Assembly (NCBI RefSeq): GCF_007860095.1
Contig: NZ_SJPT01000004.1
Location: 469,260 to 533,259 of the forward strand
Direction: 5' to 3'
From: Novipirellula galeiformis
Lineage (GTDB): Bacteria; Planctomycetota; Planctomycetia; Pirellulales; Pirellulaceae
DNA: 64,000 nucleotides
Below are positions 1 to 8,270 of the stretch, piece by piece (positions within the stretch are counted from its first letter, which is position 1; each line of letters opens with the position of its first letter). A program made the position numbers and the translations under genes. The notes beneath the pieces were generated by a model, which searched no databases, was not told the origin of the DNA, and worked only from the letters and a program-made list of their open reading frames with translations.

Positions 1-1336
1 CCACGATCGTGCCGGTTCCTTTCTTGGTGTGAATCTTGACGAACCCATCATCTTGGCCTTCTAAGATCGCGCGATCGACATCGGCAAAGTGTTGAATGTA
101 CGTGTCAATCTCGACTCCCGCTTGCTTGGCTTCCTGTTCGTAGAGACCAACGTGGGCGATCTCAGGCGATGTATAAGTCGCCCACGGGATGACGAGATCG
201 CTGGCCTTTTTCTTGCCAAACGGCCCCACCGCAAACAGTGCATTTTGGATCACGATGCGGGCTTGAAAGTCGGCGGCGTGCGTGAACTTGTACTTCGAAC
301 AGATGTCGCCCGCGGCATAGATGCGAGGATTGCTGGTCTGCATGAAATCATTGACGTCGACCCCTGCGTGGTCGTACTTCACCTTCACCGCCTCGAGGTT
401 CAATCCGTCAACGTTCGGTGCGCGACCGACCGCGATCAACAATTGGTCGACGATGGTCTCACTCGGCTTGCCGTCTTGAGTGACTTGAACGCGAATGGCC
501 CCGTCATCGGCAGGACCGACTTTCATATCCTTGCTGTCAAACATCAATTGAATGCCATCGCGCTCAAAATGCTTTTGCACCACGGCGGCGGCGTCAGCGT
601 CTTCACGTGGAAGAATGTGATCGCCACGTTGAAACAGAAAGACCTCGCTGCCGAAGCGAGCAAACGCCTGTGCCATCTCGCTGCCGATCGGGCCGCCGCC
701 GACGATTCCAAACCGGCGGGGAAGTTCCGTCAGCGAAAACAGACTCTCATTCGTCAAATAGTGAACCGAGTCCAGACCCTCAATCGGTGGAGCCGACGCC
801 CGCGCGCCCGATGCGATCACCGCTTTTTTGTAATGGAGCGGAGTGACGGAGCCATCACCACGTGTCACCATGATGGTGTTGTCATTGACAAACGCGCCTT
901 GGCCAAAGAAGACATCGATGCCCAGGTCAGAGAAGCGTTTGGCCGAATCGGCGGGACTGATCGATGCCCGCAAACGACGCATCCTCTGCATCGCTTTGGC
1001 AAAGTCGACGGCGACCCCCTCAGGCACCTCGACTCCGTAGGGCGATGCGTCACGCACCGTCGCCGCAACCCGGGCCGCTCGGATGACACCTTTGGACGGC
1101 ACGCAGCCCACGTTCAAACAATCTCCCCCCATCAATTCTCGCTCGATTAACGCGACGCGGGCGCCAAGTCCGGCGGCTCCGGCAGCCGTCACCAGCCCCG
1201 CCGTTCCAGCACCGATGACGACCAAATGATAGGGTTGGCTCGGTGTCGGATTGGTCCACGTCGGCGGATGGACGTTCGCTTCAAGCTTTGAGTTGTGTTC
1301 GTCGTGAGGTTGCAATTGGATCAATTCAGAGGCCAT
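1..1336 (-). CDS. mercuric-reductase-like FAD/NAD(P) disulfide oxidoreductase, C-terminus outside window
   Basis: Class I pyridine nucleotide-disulfide oxidoreductase, cytoplasmic, expected to use FAD and NAD(P)H to reduce a disulfide or metal-type substrate. The ATG at 1336 opens a frame that stays open to base 1. Visible are the FAD-binding motif IGAGTAG (residues 41-47), the redox-active pair GGDCLNVGCVPSK (Cys73 and Cys78), a second nucleotide-binding motif (VGGGPIGSE) in the middle, and the FAD contact YAAGDIC further on. There is no N-terminal heavy-metal-associated domain. The C-terminal dimer domain, where MerA carries its vicinal cysteines, lies beyond the window, so mercury specificity cannot be judged. 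It lies 154 bp downstream of a VTT membrane protein gene on the same strand, an association I know from other planctomycetes and cyanobacteria. Dihydrolipoamide or glutathione reductase paralogue is the alternative. Confidence 0.88.
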   Translation of the reverse strand, partial: MASELIQLQPHDEHNSKLEANVHPPTWTNPTPSQPYHLVVIGAGTAGLVTAAGAAGLGARVALIERELMGGDCLNVGCVPSKGVIRAARVAATVRDASPYGVEVPEGVAVDFAKAMQRMRRLRASISPADSAKRFSDLGIDVFFGQGAFVNDNTIMVTRGDGSVTPLHYKKAVIASGARASAPPIEGLDSVHYLTNESLFSLTELPRRFGIVGGGPIGSEMAQAFARFGSEVFLFQRGDHILPREDADAAAVVQKHFERDGIQLMFDSKDMKVGPADDGAIRVQVTQDGKPSETIVDQLLIAVGRAPNVDGLNLEAVKVKYDHAGVDVNDFMQTSNPRIYAAGDICSKYKFTHAADFQARIVIQNALFAVGPFGKKKASDLVIPWATYTSPEIAHVGLYEQEAKQAGVEIDTYIQHFADVDRAILEGQDDGFVKIHTKKGTGTIV

Positions 1337-1490
1337 CGGTAGGTTTCTTTCGTTCGTGAATGGTACAGAGTGTGTCAGTCGACGGTGTTAGCCGCGGGTT
1401 TCCGTTGGGAGCCGTACGAGCCCCACGGCTAGCGTGGCCGGCTCACGTCATGGGGCACGTTGTTGGTCATGTCGTGGGTCATACAGTGGG

Positions 1491-2252
1491 TCATGTCGTG
1501 GTCGCTTGTTTTGGGGTCCGCTTGATGTACTTCATCGCGAACCGAACGATCAGCGGAAACAAACCGAGCAGCACAAACGCAATCACGATTTGAAACAGCT
1601 GACTTGGACTGAACACCGCTCCGATGCCCTCATCGGCCAGCGTTTGCAAGTCCGGGACGCTAGAGCCGGCATAAACGTAGACCGCGGTCCCGGCCAGCAT
1701 CCCCAATTGGCTGACCCACCAAAACGTCACCGTTCGGACCGGAGTCAGCCCCATCACGGCGTTGATAACAAAGAAGGGCACGGCCGGGATCAGTCGCAAC
1801 GTGAACAGAAAGAACGGACCTTCCTTTTCCAAGGCCTCGTTAAAACTTTCCAGCCGCTGGCCAAATCGCTTTTGAATCGAGTCGCGAAACAAAAACCGGC
1901 TCAACAAGAAAGCCAACGTCGCTCCGGCAGTCGAAGCAAAGCTGACGAGCACCAGACCGCGAAGCAGACCGAAGTACCAACCGTAGACGAGCGTCAATAC
2001 GGCGGCGCCCGGGAGCGAGAGTCCCGTCGCGAGGACGTAAACGAGAAACGCGGCTCCATAAACCAAGATCGGATGATCGGCTTGGAACGTGCGGAGACCG
2101 CTTTCTTGTTTGGCTAGGTTTTCGAGGCTCAGCAGGTCGCCAAACTGGGTGTAAGCAATCACGCCGATTGCGACGACGACCAAGAAGACCACCCACTTCT
2201 TGGCATTCCCCGACTTGTTCGCTACCGCCGAGACTGCATTTTCCGATGCCAT
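1491..2252 (-). CDS. TVP38/TMEM64 (VTT/DedA-like) membrane protein
   Basis: Polytopic inner-membrane protein of the VTT (SNARE-associated Golgi) family, 253 residues; substrate unknown, the family is linked to lipid scrambling and membrane homeostasis. The N-terminus is short and soluble (MASENAVSAV), followed by a first membrane span near residues 20-38. The family core follows: a glycine-rich re-entrant stretch (GLSLPGAAVLTLVYGWYFG) and the conserved RLIPAVPFFVINAVMGL region, then two C-terminal spans and a basic tail. The start at 2252 is preferred over upstream codons because the protein aligns with the family from there and a weak GGAAA lies six bases upstream. It sits between a DUF547 gene and the flavoprotein gene, all on the minus strand with gaps of about 150 bp, so a shared transcript is plausible. 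Confidence 0.88.
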   Translation of the reverse strand: MASENAVSAVANKSGNAKKWVVFLVVVAIGVIAYTQFGDLLSLENLAKQESGLRTFQADHPILVYGAAFLVYVLATGLSLPGAAVLTLVYGWYFGLLRGLVLVSFASTAGATLAFLLSRFLFRDSIQKRFGQRLESFNEALEKEGPFFLFTLRLIPAVPFFVINAVMGLTPVRTVTFWWVSQLGMLAGTAVYVYAGSSVPDLQTLADEGIGAVFSPSQLFQIVIAFVLLGLFPLIVRFAMKYIKRTPKQATTT

Positions 2253-2403
2253 GATTTTTCCAGTACCTAAAGTTTCTCTCGGCAGCGTGTGCTGCCATGC
2301 AATTTGAATTCGGCCTGTGTTTAAATAAATGAGGCCGCACGATTCGATTCCTTCACCAACGCTTCGCAAGCGTTTCGGTTAGTGCACCGAATTTCTCCTT
2401 CTC

Positions 2404-3327
2404 CTATCGAGGCCGCTTGTTCGATAGGCTGTTGAGTTCCCACTCGTACGGCAGCCACTCAATCTGCGGTGTTACGCCCGCGGCGAGCGTTTGCTCCAGC
2501 GATGGAGCGTAGCGAGACGCAAATTCGAGCGGGCTGCCGGCGACTTGCGTGAAATCGCCCCCGTACCAACTATAAAGTTTTGTCAGTGACGCCGTCGAAG
2601 TCTCTCGGTCAAACCGGAACCAAGTCGCGTGGTCATGGACGTACTGCGATTGTTCGTGCAGTTGTCGTTCCAACCGAGCTGCCGTAAACGCCTCATTTCG
2701 CAGAGGCGGGCAGCTCGAAGCGGCACACACCAATGCAAAGTGAACGCGCGGCTCGATGAATTTCGGGCGAATTTGCTCATGCTCGATCTGGTTTAAACTC
2801 CACACGTTCCCTCCGATGTTCCAGCGAACGGCGTCCCAACGCGTTTCCTCCGCAATCTGCTGGATCGAGCGGATCGGGTAGTGATCGAGGATCAACTTCA
2901 ACGTGCTTGCGTTGTAGGCGTTGATCAGTAACGCGAGTTTTTCGTCGCGTCCCATTTCATCCAGAGGCGCCGCGGCGATCGATTCAAGGTACGCGTCCAG
3001 CTCCGCAACATTTGCTTTCAAGCCGATGTAGTCGACCCAACCTTCCGCGTCCACGTATCGGCCCAGCAGCGAGTCGAACGCGGCATGATCGAAACTCGGA
3101 CCCGCTGCGTTGTCCGCGTAAGCCTCGCTCAGCTCGACCCGAGGCGGGCCAAACAGCCGAACAATCAAGTTTTCGAACGGCAAAAACGTGGCGAGGGTCA
3201 CCAGCGCCACAAGTGCGACGATCACGAATGCCCACGGTCGGACCATAGGCCTCCGGGGGACATCCTCGCTCATCCAAAGCGGCGTTGGGCTCCAGCGATC
3301 CTGAAGCTTTTTGATATTGTTTTCCAT
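2404..3327 (-). CDS. DUF547 domain protein, membrane-anchored
   Basis: Protein of 307 residues with one predicted N-terminal transmembrane segment (about residues 30-50, rich in V, A, L) and a periplasmic DUF547 domain. The domain is recognisable from LLINAYNASTLKLIL, the following DHYPIRSI, a WNIGG turn, the HEQIRPKF helix and the VHFALVCAASSCPPL segment. DUF547 is poorly characterised; some members have been suggested to act as thiol or cysteine-protease-like enzymes, and the cysteine pair in CAASSC fits that but proves nothing. A longer reading frame reaches 3630, but it would overlap the NrtS-like gene upstream and its extra residues look non-coding, so ATG 3327 was chosen. It lies upstream of the VTT gene in the same direction. 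Confidence 0.85.
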   Translation of the reverse strand: MENNIKKLQDRWSPTPLWMSEDVPRRPMVRPWAFVIVALVALVTLATFLPFENLIVRLFGPPRVELSEAYADNAAGPSFDHAAFDSLLGRYVDAEGWVDYIGLKANVAELDAYLESIAAAPLDEMGRDEKLALLINAYNASTLKLILDHYPIRSIQQIAEETRWDAVRWNIGGNVWSLNQIEHEQIRPKFIEPRVHFALVCAASSCPPLRNEAFTAARLERQLHEQSQYVHDHATWFRFDRETSTASLTKLYSWYGGDFTQVAGSPLEFASRYAPSLEQTLAAGVTPQIEWLPYEWELNSLSNKRPR

Positions 3328-3410
3328 GCGAGGGCCAATGGGATTGACTGGATCGAATCGGAAACGACGAAGGGTCGCTACCGAGCACACCCACGAAGAC
3401 GTGCCAACCG

Positions 3411-3638
3411 TCAAATCCTTACAGCATTTCGCATCGCCCCGACGCTCGAGAGGGTCGAAACGGCGAAGGGGACGAGATACGTCAACCCAATTTTGACAAA
3501 ATGGGTGCGTGTCAACTCGCCGCTGAGGACGACATCCCCCTGGTTGATGACCATCAGAACCGTTCCCACGACAACGCTGTAGCCAAGCCCACGCCGTACA
3601 ACGGATCGCTTCGTAGCGAGCCTTAGCCAATCACGCAT
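3411..3638 (-). CDS. NrtS-like nitrate/nitrite transporter, small membrane protein
   Basis: A 75-residue protein resembling NrtS, a small two-helix membrane protein described in cyanobacteria and phages as a nitrate/nitrite permease. The diagnostic pattern is present: a basic N-terminus (RRGLGYSVVVGTVL), the motif MVINQGD, then LSGELTRTHFVKIGLTYLVP and a terminal VSTLSSVGAMR. Two hydrophobic spans are visible, one on each side of NQGD. It is first in a minus-strand run with DUF547, VTT and flavoprotein genes, 83 bp upstream of DUF547. The ATG at 3638 gives the family's normal length; upstream starts would add non-homologous sequence. Divergently transcribed from the zinc-finger protein gene at 3818, so 3639-3817 should hold both promoters. 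Confidence 0.75.
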   Translation of the reverse strand: MRDWLRLATKRSVVRRGLGYSVVVGTVLMVINQGDVVLSGELTRTHFVKIGLTYLVPFAVSTLSSVGAMRNAVRI

Positions 3639-3817
3639 GATCTCTCTGCTCTCAAAGGGCACGGGGGAAGACGGTAAATTTCTAGCGTTTGTGAGTTCGA
3701 GCACAGACGCTCCGGCGGTAGACGGCGACGATAATGCAGTGGCGGCATACCCGAAAGCACTTCGCATTCCTGCCACCCAAACGATCGTCTCCCATCCATC
3801 AATCGAGGAATCGCGTC

Positions 3818-4252
3818 ATGGTCCGCCAAACCAACGAAAATCACGACCTGTGGTCGGATTGCCCGCCTGGGACGATTGCACATCTACACGACCGAATCGT
3901 CTCTCAACGCAAACGTCAAGTCGCCATCCGCATTGGCGGCCCGATGATCGTCGTCATGCTACTCGCTCTCGGCATGGGTCGTTTCAGCCAAACCTCGTCG
4001 CAACCATGCCCCGAATTTAACTTTGGCGGCGTGACGTGCAGCGACGTGCAAACCCACTTCCAAGCGTTCACCATGCATGAACTGGAACCCGCCCAACACG
4101 AAGCCATGGCAATCCACTTGGACCAGTGCCCGAATTGCCGCGACATCTTGAAAGCGACGAAAGTCCCAGCCAGCAACATCGTGAGCCGTCCGGTCTCAAC
4201 CCAATTTCGAGGCACTCGTGCGTTGTCCATCCTTATTCCTTGGGATCAGTGA
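3818..4252 (+). CDS. small membrane protein with zf-HC2-like HxxxCxxC motif
   Basis: Unrecognised protein of 144 residues. It has a soluble N-terminus of about 40 residues, a single hydrophobic span (GGPMIVVMLLALGMG), and then a segment that reads like the zinc-binding part of anti-sigma factors: an upstream Cys (TCSDVQ), a helix EPAQHEAMAIH and HLDQCPNCRD with His, Cys and Cys spaced as HxxxCxxC. In typical anti-sigma factors this module precedes the membrane span; here it follows it, so it would face the opposite side. GAGGAA about eight bases upstream supports ATG 3818. The end of the protein (STQFRGTRALSIL) is basic. An anti-sigma role is possible, but the nearest sigma gene is 3 kb away and has its own partner. 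Confidence 0.62.
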   Translation: MVRQTNENHDLWSDCPPGTIAHLHDRIVSQRKRQVAIRIGGPMIVVMLLALGMGRFSQTSSQPCPEFNFGGVTCSDVQTHFQAFTMHELEPAQHEAMAIHLDQCPNCRDILKATKVPASNIVSRPVSTQFRGTRALSILIPWDQ

Positions 4253-4396
4253 TTCCTTGAGACCCATAAAGGATTCCTCGGGCCCCGTGAACGATTCGTT
4301 GGGATCAATAAAAACCGGAGGGCTCGCGCCCTGCCGCGAAAAACGTAACGCAACGGTCTCATGCGAAGGCGTGAAAACCGCAATGCCCTATCGGTG

Positions 4397-5101
4397 CTAC
4401 CGCAGGACAGGGATTCTGCGATCGACCGATGCGGCCAGTTGTTCCGTGTTGACGAGCACGATCTTTCGTCGACCGACATGAATCAGACCTTCCGATTTCA
4501 AGTGGCCCAGTAGGATTGTCACGGTCTCGCGAGTGCTGCCCATCAAATTGGCAAGCTCCTGATGCGCCAATTTGATTCGCAACCGGATGCCTTCGGAATC
4601 ACAAACGCCAAACTGTTCCGCCAAATCAAGTAGCAAGTGGATCAAACGATCGCGGTTAGAGAGGAACATCAAGTTCTTCAATCGGCGTTCAATACGGTGC
4701 CGGCGCAGTCCGACCATCTTGGTGATCTCCAACGCCACTCCATTGTGATGCGACATCAACTGCTGGAGCTCCTCCGCAGGGATCATCACCACCGTTGCGG
4801 CGTCGACCGCTTCCACGTATTCGTCTCGCGCGGCCTCCGCAAAAATAGCCAACTCACCAAACAGTTCTCCTGGCTCCACAAACGCGAGGATGGACTGTTT
4901 TCCGTCCGACGTGAGATTACAAACTTTCACGAGGCCCTTGGCGAGCAAGAAGACGCTGTCCGCTTTCTCGCTCGGCAGGTAAACAGGACTGCGAGCGGGA
5001 AACGATCGCGAGCGACTTCGCGACTCGAGTCGCTTGATCTCTTCGGGAAGCAGTTTCCCGAAGATGTCACAGTTTTTAAGGTGCCACAATTTTTCAGGCA
5101 T
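4397..5101 (-). CDS. Crp/Fnr family transcriptional regulator
   Basis: Cytoplasmic DNA-binding regulator of 234 residues. The N-terminal half is a cyclic-nucleotide-binding-fold sensor: a first strand pair around VYLPSEKADSVFLLAKG, then the phosphate-cassette region EPGELFGELAIF. A long dimer helix follows (ALEITKMVGLRRHRIERRL), then the C-terminal winged helix with the recognition helix in HQELANLMGSTRETVTILL, where the S-TRE-V pattern is the family hallmark. Only one cysteine lies near the N-terminus, so an Fnr-type iron-sulfur cluster is not supported, and the ligand is unknown. It is 126 bp downstream of the YHS-repeat gene on the same strand and may share its transcript. Possible targets are the nitrogen-oxide-related NrtS and RIC genes, which is inference only. 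Confidence 0.9.
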   Translation of the reverse strand: MPEKLWHLKNCDIFGKLLPEEIKRLESRSRSRSFPARSPVYLPSEKADSVFLLAKGLVKVCNLTSDGKQSILAFVEPGELFGELAIFAEAARDEYVEAVDAATVVMIPAEELQQLMSHHNGVALEITKMVGLRRHRIERRLKNLMFLSNRDRLIHLLLDLAEQFGVCDSEGIRLRIKLAHQELANLMGSTRETVTILLGHLKSEGLIHVGRRKIVLVNTEQLAASVDRRIPVLR

Positions 5102-5227
5102 TCGTTCGCTCTTTCGTCTTGGATGACACTCGAAACCTGAAACGGCAAAGGATGATGGGGGTGGAAATCGATCGCCAGGACGATCGAGCACTCGATTCTT
5201 TACGGACAATACTCTCGAATCCGCAAA

Positions 5228-5920
5228 CTACTTTCCGGTTCGACCGGAAGGCATCGCGTACTTTGCCGGGTTGGCAAGAAACATTTGACGCTGCTCATCG
5301 CCGGGGAACAGGTATCGCATGCCCTGATAAACCGTTGCAATTCCCGGATCACCTTGGATCTCTTGATTCATCTCGACACGGCAAACCGAGCACTTGCCGT
5401 CGAACGCGAGGTCGACATTCGCGTACGTTTCAGGGCTCTGTAGGAACTCTCGCTTCTGTTCCTCGCCTGGAAACAGGAACAAGCGATTGCCATAGAGCAC
5501 GGGGAATTGCACTTTGCCCGGCATCGTTTGTCCCATCTTGACCGAGCAAACCGTGCAGTCGCCGCCCATCGCAGGCGTGTACTTTGCCGGATCGGAGACG
5601 AACATTTGCTTCTGTTCTTCGTTTGGAAAGAGGTAAGTTTTGCCGTCGTAGGTGACCTGGTACTCAGGTTTGCCGGGAACCCATTTCTTCATCTCAATCA
5701 CGCACACCGCGCAATATCCATCCAGTGCGACGGTGGCCGGTGCCGTCCGACTTTGGCTGCCGCCTGCGGCCGCTCGGGCTGGCGGCTTGGCCTTCGGTCG
5801 GGCGGTCCGTGTTCCCGATTGTGCGTGAGCGGAATGACTCGCGGTGACGAACACCGACAGCGCGACAACCGCGAACCCTAACGGGCGTTTGAAAGGGCTT
5901 TTGGTGGTTTGTTGAAACAT
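5228..5920 (-). CDS. secreted protein with three tandem YHS-like CxxC units
   Basis: Exported protein of 230 residues. The signal peptide runs to about residue 34 (hydrophobic AVVALSVFVTA, cleavage near SAHAQS), followed by a basic, Ala/Pro-rich linker. Then come three copies of a unit of about 50 residues, each built as G-x-C-x-V-C, a basic or hydrophobic strand with PGK or a related turn, a Tyr-containing strand, YLFP/FLFP, a (N/G)-E/D-E-Q-(K/R) helix and a closing P-x-x-Y. The helical part with F..P..Y matches YHS domains, small metal-binding folds found in copper and heavy-metal proteins, but here each begins with CxxC. AGGAGA six bases upstream of ATG 5920 fixes the start. Metal (copper) binding is a fair guess; the substrate is unknown. 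Confidence 0.78.
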   Translation of the reverse strand: MFQQTTKSPFKRPLGFAVVALSVFVTASHSAHAQSGTRTARPKAKPPARAAAGGSQSRTAPATVALDGYCAVCVIEMKKWVPGKPEYQVTYDGKTYLFPNEEQKQMFVSDPAKYTPAMGGDCTVCSVKMGQTMPGKVQFPVLYGNRLFLFPGEEQKREFLQSPETYANVDLAFDGKCSVCRVEMNQEIQGDPGIATVYQGMRYLFPGDEQRQMFLANPAKYAMPSGRTGK

Positions 5921-6167
5921 AAAATGTCTCCTGGAAAGGAAGTGAAGAGTAAAAGCATGGGTGCGTGCATCCACGTAGACGAACCAACGGCGACTTCCTT
6001 ACAAACGACGAAAGAAATTTTTTGGCGAGCTGGCTGGGTTGGGGAACTGGCTGGGTTGGTGAGCCGGCTGGATCGCACGCATGATTCAATGAGCACGAAA
6101 CTTCCCCGACCGACCGACCAGACAGCAGACGGTAGACAGCAGACGGATGCGTCCGTCGTCGATTGCC

Positions 6168-6271
6168 GTCACCCTGAGACACTGTCACCCTGAGACACTG
6201 TCACCCTGAGACACTGTCACCCTGAGACACTGTCACCCTGAGACACTGTCACCCTGAGACACTGTCACCCG
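6168..6271. repeat. 16-bp minisatellite, six full units
   Basis: The unit gtcaccctgagacact is repeated six times without change from 6168 to 6263, and a seventh begins at 6264 before diverging. Units touch directly with no spacers, so it is a minisatellite, not a CRISPR array. It lies in a gene-free gap between the YHS gene and the zinc-finger gene. Confidence 0.95.
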
Positions 6272-6302
6272 AGGACACGGGGGGTAATCGACGCGGGGTA
6301 GT

Positions 6303-6363
6303 AGGCACCGGGCAATCGGACACCGGGCAATCGGACACCGGGCAATCGAACAGCGGGCAATCG
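6303..6363. repeat. 15-bp tandem repeat, about four units
   Basis: Four units of gacaccgggcaatcg with small changes (the first is truncated at its 5' end, the last reads aacagcgggcaatcg). It sits 30 bp after the 16-bp tract but has an unrelated sequence, so two separate expansions occurred in the same gap. Confidence 0.85.
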
Positions 6364-6556
6364 AAGCAGAATGGGATGCTGCTGACGTCAAGCGACGTTT
6401 GCGTCCACAAAGAACGCTAAGAACATCCGAGAGATCGGTGGTCTCAGACCAGAATGGTCCGCCACATCCAATCCCGCGTCGACGCCGCTGGGGGACGATC
6501 GTCGCTGGGGGACGGGGAAACGTTGGGTGACGGGCAAGCGAATCGATCTCCGAAGA

Positions 6557-6871
6557 TCATCGATCGGTCGATGAGAGCGCTCGCTTGATCCTCTGTCGAG
6601 CTTCCGCAGAGAGTCTGGCACTCGCCTCGCCAGCACTCGTTTCGCCAGCAGTCGCTTCGCCAGCGTCCGTTTCGCTGGGATTCGTCTCCGCAGCGTCCAC
6701 GTCTGCCCCGTGTTGTCGCATTCCGTTGCGAAGCCGGAGCAGGTCACGACGAAACGCGGAACAGAGGCGGCACATGCGCAGGTGCATCCACATCTCCATT
6801 CGCTGCCGCAAGGTCAACTTGTGGTCGAGCGATTCGGAGACAAGCTTCGAAATTTCCTTGCAACTGAGCAT
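6557..6871 (-). CDS. zinc-finger (zf-HC2-like) protein downstream of ECF sigma factor
   Basis: Small cytoplasmic protein of 104 residues. The first 45 residues resemble the zinc-binding domain of anti-sigma factors: Cys4 in MLSCKEISKLVSE, an intervening helix, then HLRMCRLC giving H-x3-C-x2-C. The tail is low complexity, with a repeated Ala-Gly-Glu-(Thr/Ala) pattern, and ends in a basic helix. No membrane span is present, so it would be a soluble anti-sigma factor or cofactor. It begins 13 bp after the stop of the ECF sigma gene on the same strand, which strongly suggests one transcript and a regulatory partnership. The ATG at 6871 is the only good start. Confidence 0.78.
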   Translation of the reverse strand: MLSCKEISKLVSESLDHKLTLRQRMEMWMHLRMCRLCSAFRRDLLRLRNGMRQHGADVDAAETNPSETDAGEATAGETSAGEASARLSAEARQRIKRALSSTDR

Positions 6872-6884
6872 ATTGAGCGTCCGG

Positions 6885-7472
6885 TTAATCGTTTTCTTGA
6901 TTCCAGCGGGTTTTCATACAGTTCGCCAAGCGAATGCGCGCCCGATGTAACAAGACCCATAGATTAGACGGCGTAATCGACAATTCCTTACAAATTTCTT
7001 CGCTGCCCATCTCGTCCATTTCTCGAAACGTGAACGCGTCGGCTTGATTGCGGGGTAATCCATCCAAGCACTGGCTAAGAATCGGCCAAAACTCCTCTCG
7101 CTCAAGTGGATCGAGAGGTTGCAGTAGCGACGACCGTACACGCTGGCGCCAATTTCCGTTTCGGTCAAACATTTGGTCCAGCGGATCGCCATCCCCGTCG
7201 TCGGTTAAGTCCGTGGTTCGATTGCGCTGACGAACCAAGTCGATTATTTTGCGTTTCAGGATTCCAAACAACCAGCCACGCACGGATCCCTGTCCGGAAA
7301 ACTGGCTGAAATGTTCCAACCCAGCCAAAAAAGTTTGCTGCACCACTTCTTCGGCCGCCTCCGCGCTGCGGAGTCGCGATAGCGCGTACCGGTAGAGACA
7401 ATCGCCATACTGATCAACCCACGCCGTCGGCTCTGACGACGCGAGCACATTTGCCTCACCGGGAAGTTCCAT
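6885..7472 (-). CDS. ECF-family RNA polymerase sigma factor
   Basis: Sigma-70 family protein of 195 residues with regions 2 and 4 only. Region 2 is seen in the first half: the helix LYRYALSRLRSAEAAEEVVQ, the core-binding AGLEHF and the -10 recognition stretch SVRGWLFGILKRKIIDLVR. Region 4 is C-terminal, with GLPRNQADAFTFREMDEM and the helix-turn-helix EEICKELSITPSNLWVLLHR followed by ARIRLANC. The start is well supported by GAGGAGA four to five bases before ATG 7472. The zinc-finger protein immediately downstream is the likely partner. The regulated genes are not visible here. Confidence 0.92.
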   Translation of the reverse strand: MELPGEANVLASSEPTAWVDQYGDCLYRYALSRLRSAEAAEEVVQQTFLAGLEHFSQFSGQGSVRGWLFGILKRKIIDLVRQRNRTTDLTDDGDGDPLDQMFDRNGNWRQRVRSSLLQPLDPLEREEFWPILSQCLDGLPRNQADAFTFREMDEMGSEEICKELSITPSNLWVLLHRARIRLANCMKTRWNQEND

Positions 7473-7706
7473 AGGTCTCCTCTAACCATGCCGCTATTCT
7501 AGTGGGGCTAAATCTAGCCGGACATGGGGGCATCTAGTCTGTGAGCTAGCTCACAAAACACTCAAACATCTCATCCGCCAACACCGCCCAAGGGCTGATC
7601 GCAACGCAGCGAGTTAGCAATCGGAAATCGAAATGCCTCGGAAATCAAAATACAGGGCGCGAACAATCGTTGCGGGCGTTCTGACGCGTCGGATAGAATT
7701 CATCCG

Positions 7707-8270
7707 ATGCCCCCCGATCAAAAACTCCTATCGACGAGCAAATTCCTCAGCCTCGTGCTCAGGCACCGACCGGATGTCGTCGGGATGAATTTGGACGACG
7801 AAGGTTGGCTCAATATCAATGAGCTGATTGCGGGCGCCAACGAGCGTGGCACGAACTTGACGTTGGAACGGCTTCACGAAGTCGTCGCGACGAATGACAA
7901 AAAGCGATTTGCCTTGAGCGATGACGGTCTTCGTATTCGAGCCAGCCAGGGGCACTCGATCACCGGAGTCGACTTGAAGCTTGAGCAAAGGACGCCGCCC
8001 GACACGCTTTATCACGGAACCGTCGCCGCGTTCATCGAAAGCATTCGAGCGAACGGTCTGCAAAAACGATCTCGAAACCATGTGCACTTGTCGACCGACG
8101 AAGAAACCGCGAGCAAAGTCGGATCGCGACGCGGCAAGCCGATCCTCCTTCGCGTCGCCGCGGCGGCAATGCATCAAAACGCACACCGGTTCTACCGATC
8201 GGCCAATGGGGTTTGGTTGGTCGATTCCGTGCCGACGCCCTATTTGACGTTCCCGGAGCAAATGGATTGA
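7707..8270 (+). CDS. kptA: RNA 2'-phosphotransferase (Tpt1/KptA)
   Basis: Tpt1/KptA family enzyme, 187 residues, the normal length. It transfers an internal RNA 2'-phosphate to NAD+, giving ADP-ribose 1'',2''-cyclic phosphate and nicotinamide. The N-terminal winged-helix part has the signature SKFLSLVLRHRP (His20). The C-terminal ADP-ribosyltransferase fold has SQGHS, LYHGT and RNHVHLS, matching the Arg-His-Arg-Arg active-site pattern, and ends with the PYLTFP strand. In bacteria its natural substrate is uncertain, because the 2'-phosphate splicing pathway is absent. Its stop overlaps a TTG start of an ADP-ribosylglycohydrolase in TTGA arrangement, with GGAG inside its own 3' end, so the two are co-translated and probably linked in ADP-ribose chemistry. 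Confidence 0.93.
   Translation: MPPDQKLLSTSKFLSLVLRHRPDVVGMNLDDEGWLNINELIAGANERGTNLTLERLHEVVATNDKKRFALSDDGLRIRASQGHSITGVDLKLEQRTPPDTLYHGTVAAFIESIRANGLQKRSRNHVHLSTDEETASKVGSRRGKPILLRVAAAAMHQNAHRFYRSANGVWLVDSVPTPYLTFPEQMD

Larger units (their letters stand above)
5921..6556 (-). other. 636-bp gene-poor stretch with two tandem-repeat tracts
   Basis: I see no credible gene here. The part nearest 5920 is the leader of the YHS gene. It contains short imperfect repeats of ggctgggttgg (about 6029-6060), then the 16-bp and 15-bp tandem tracts listed separately. The segment 6370-6556 lies downstream of the zinc-finger gene and is unremarkable, apart from a few GGGGGACG-like repeats around 6490-6540. 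Confidence 0.6.

Noticed and set aside
89-1150. Long plus-strand open frame over the flavoprotein gene
   Set aside because: It is the antisense of a well-conserved oxidoreductase with FAD and disulfide motifs; its own translation has no recognisable domain.
3328-3630. Extended N-terminus of the DUF547 protein
   Set aside because: The extra residues overlap the NrtS-like gene and lack any family similarity.
4397-5101. Fnr-type oxygen sensor with an iron-sulfur cluster
   Set aside because: Only one N-terminal cysteine is present; the cluster needs four.
6168-6271. CRISPR array
   Set aside because: The 16-bp units are directly adjacent with no spacers and there are no cas genes in the window.
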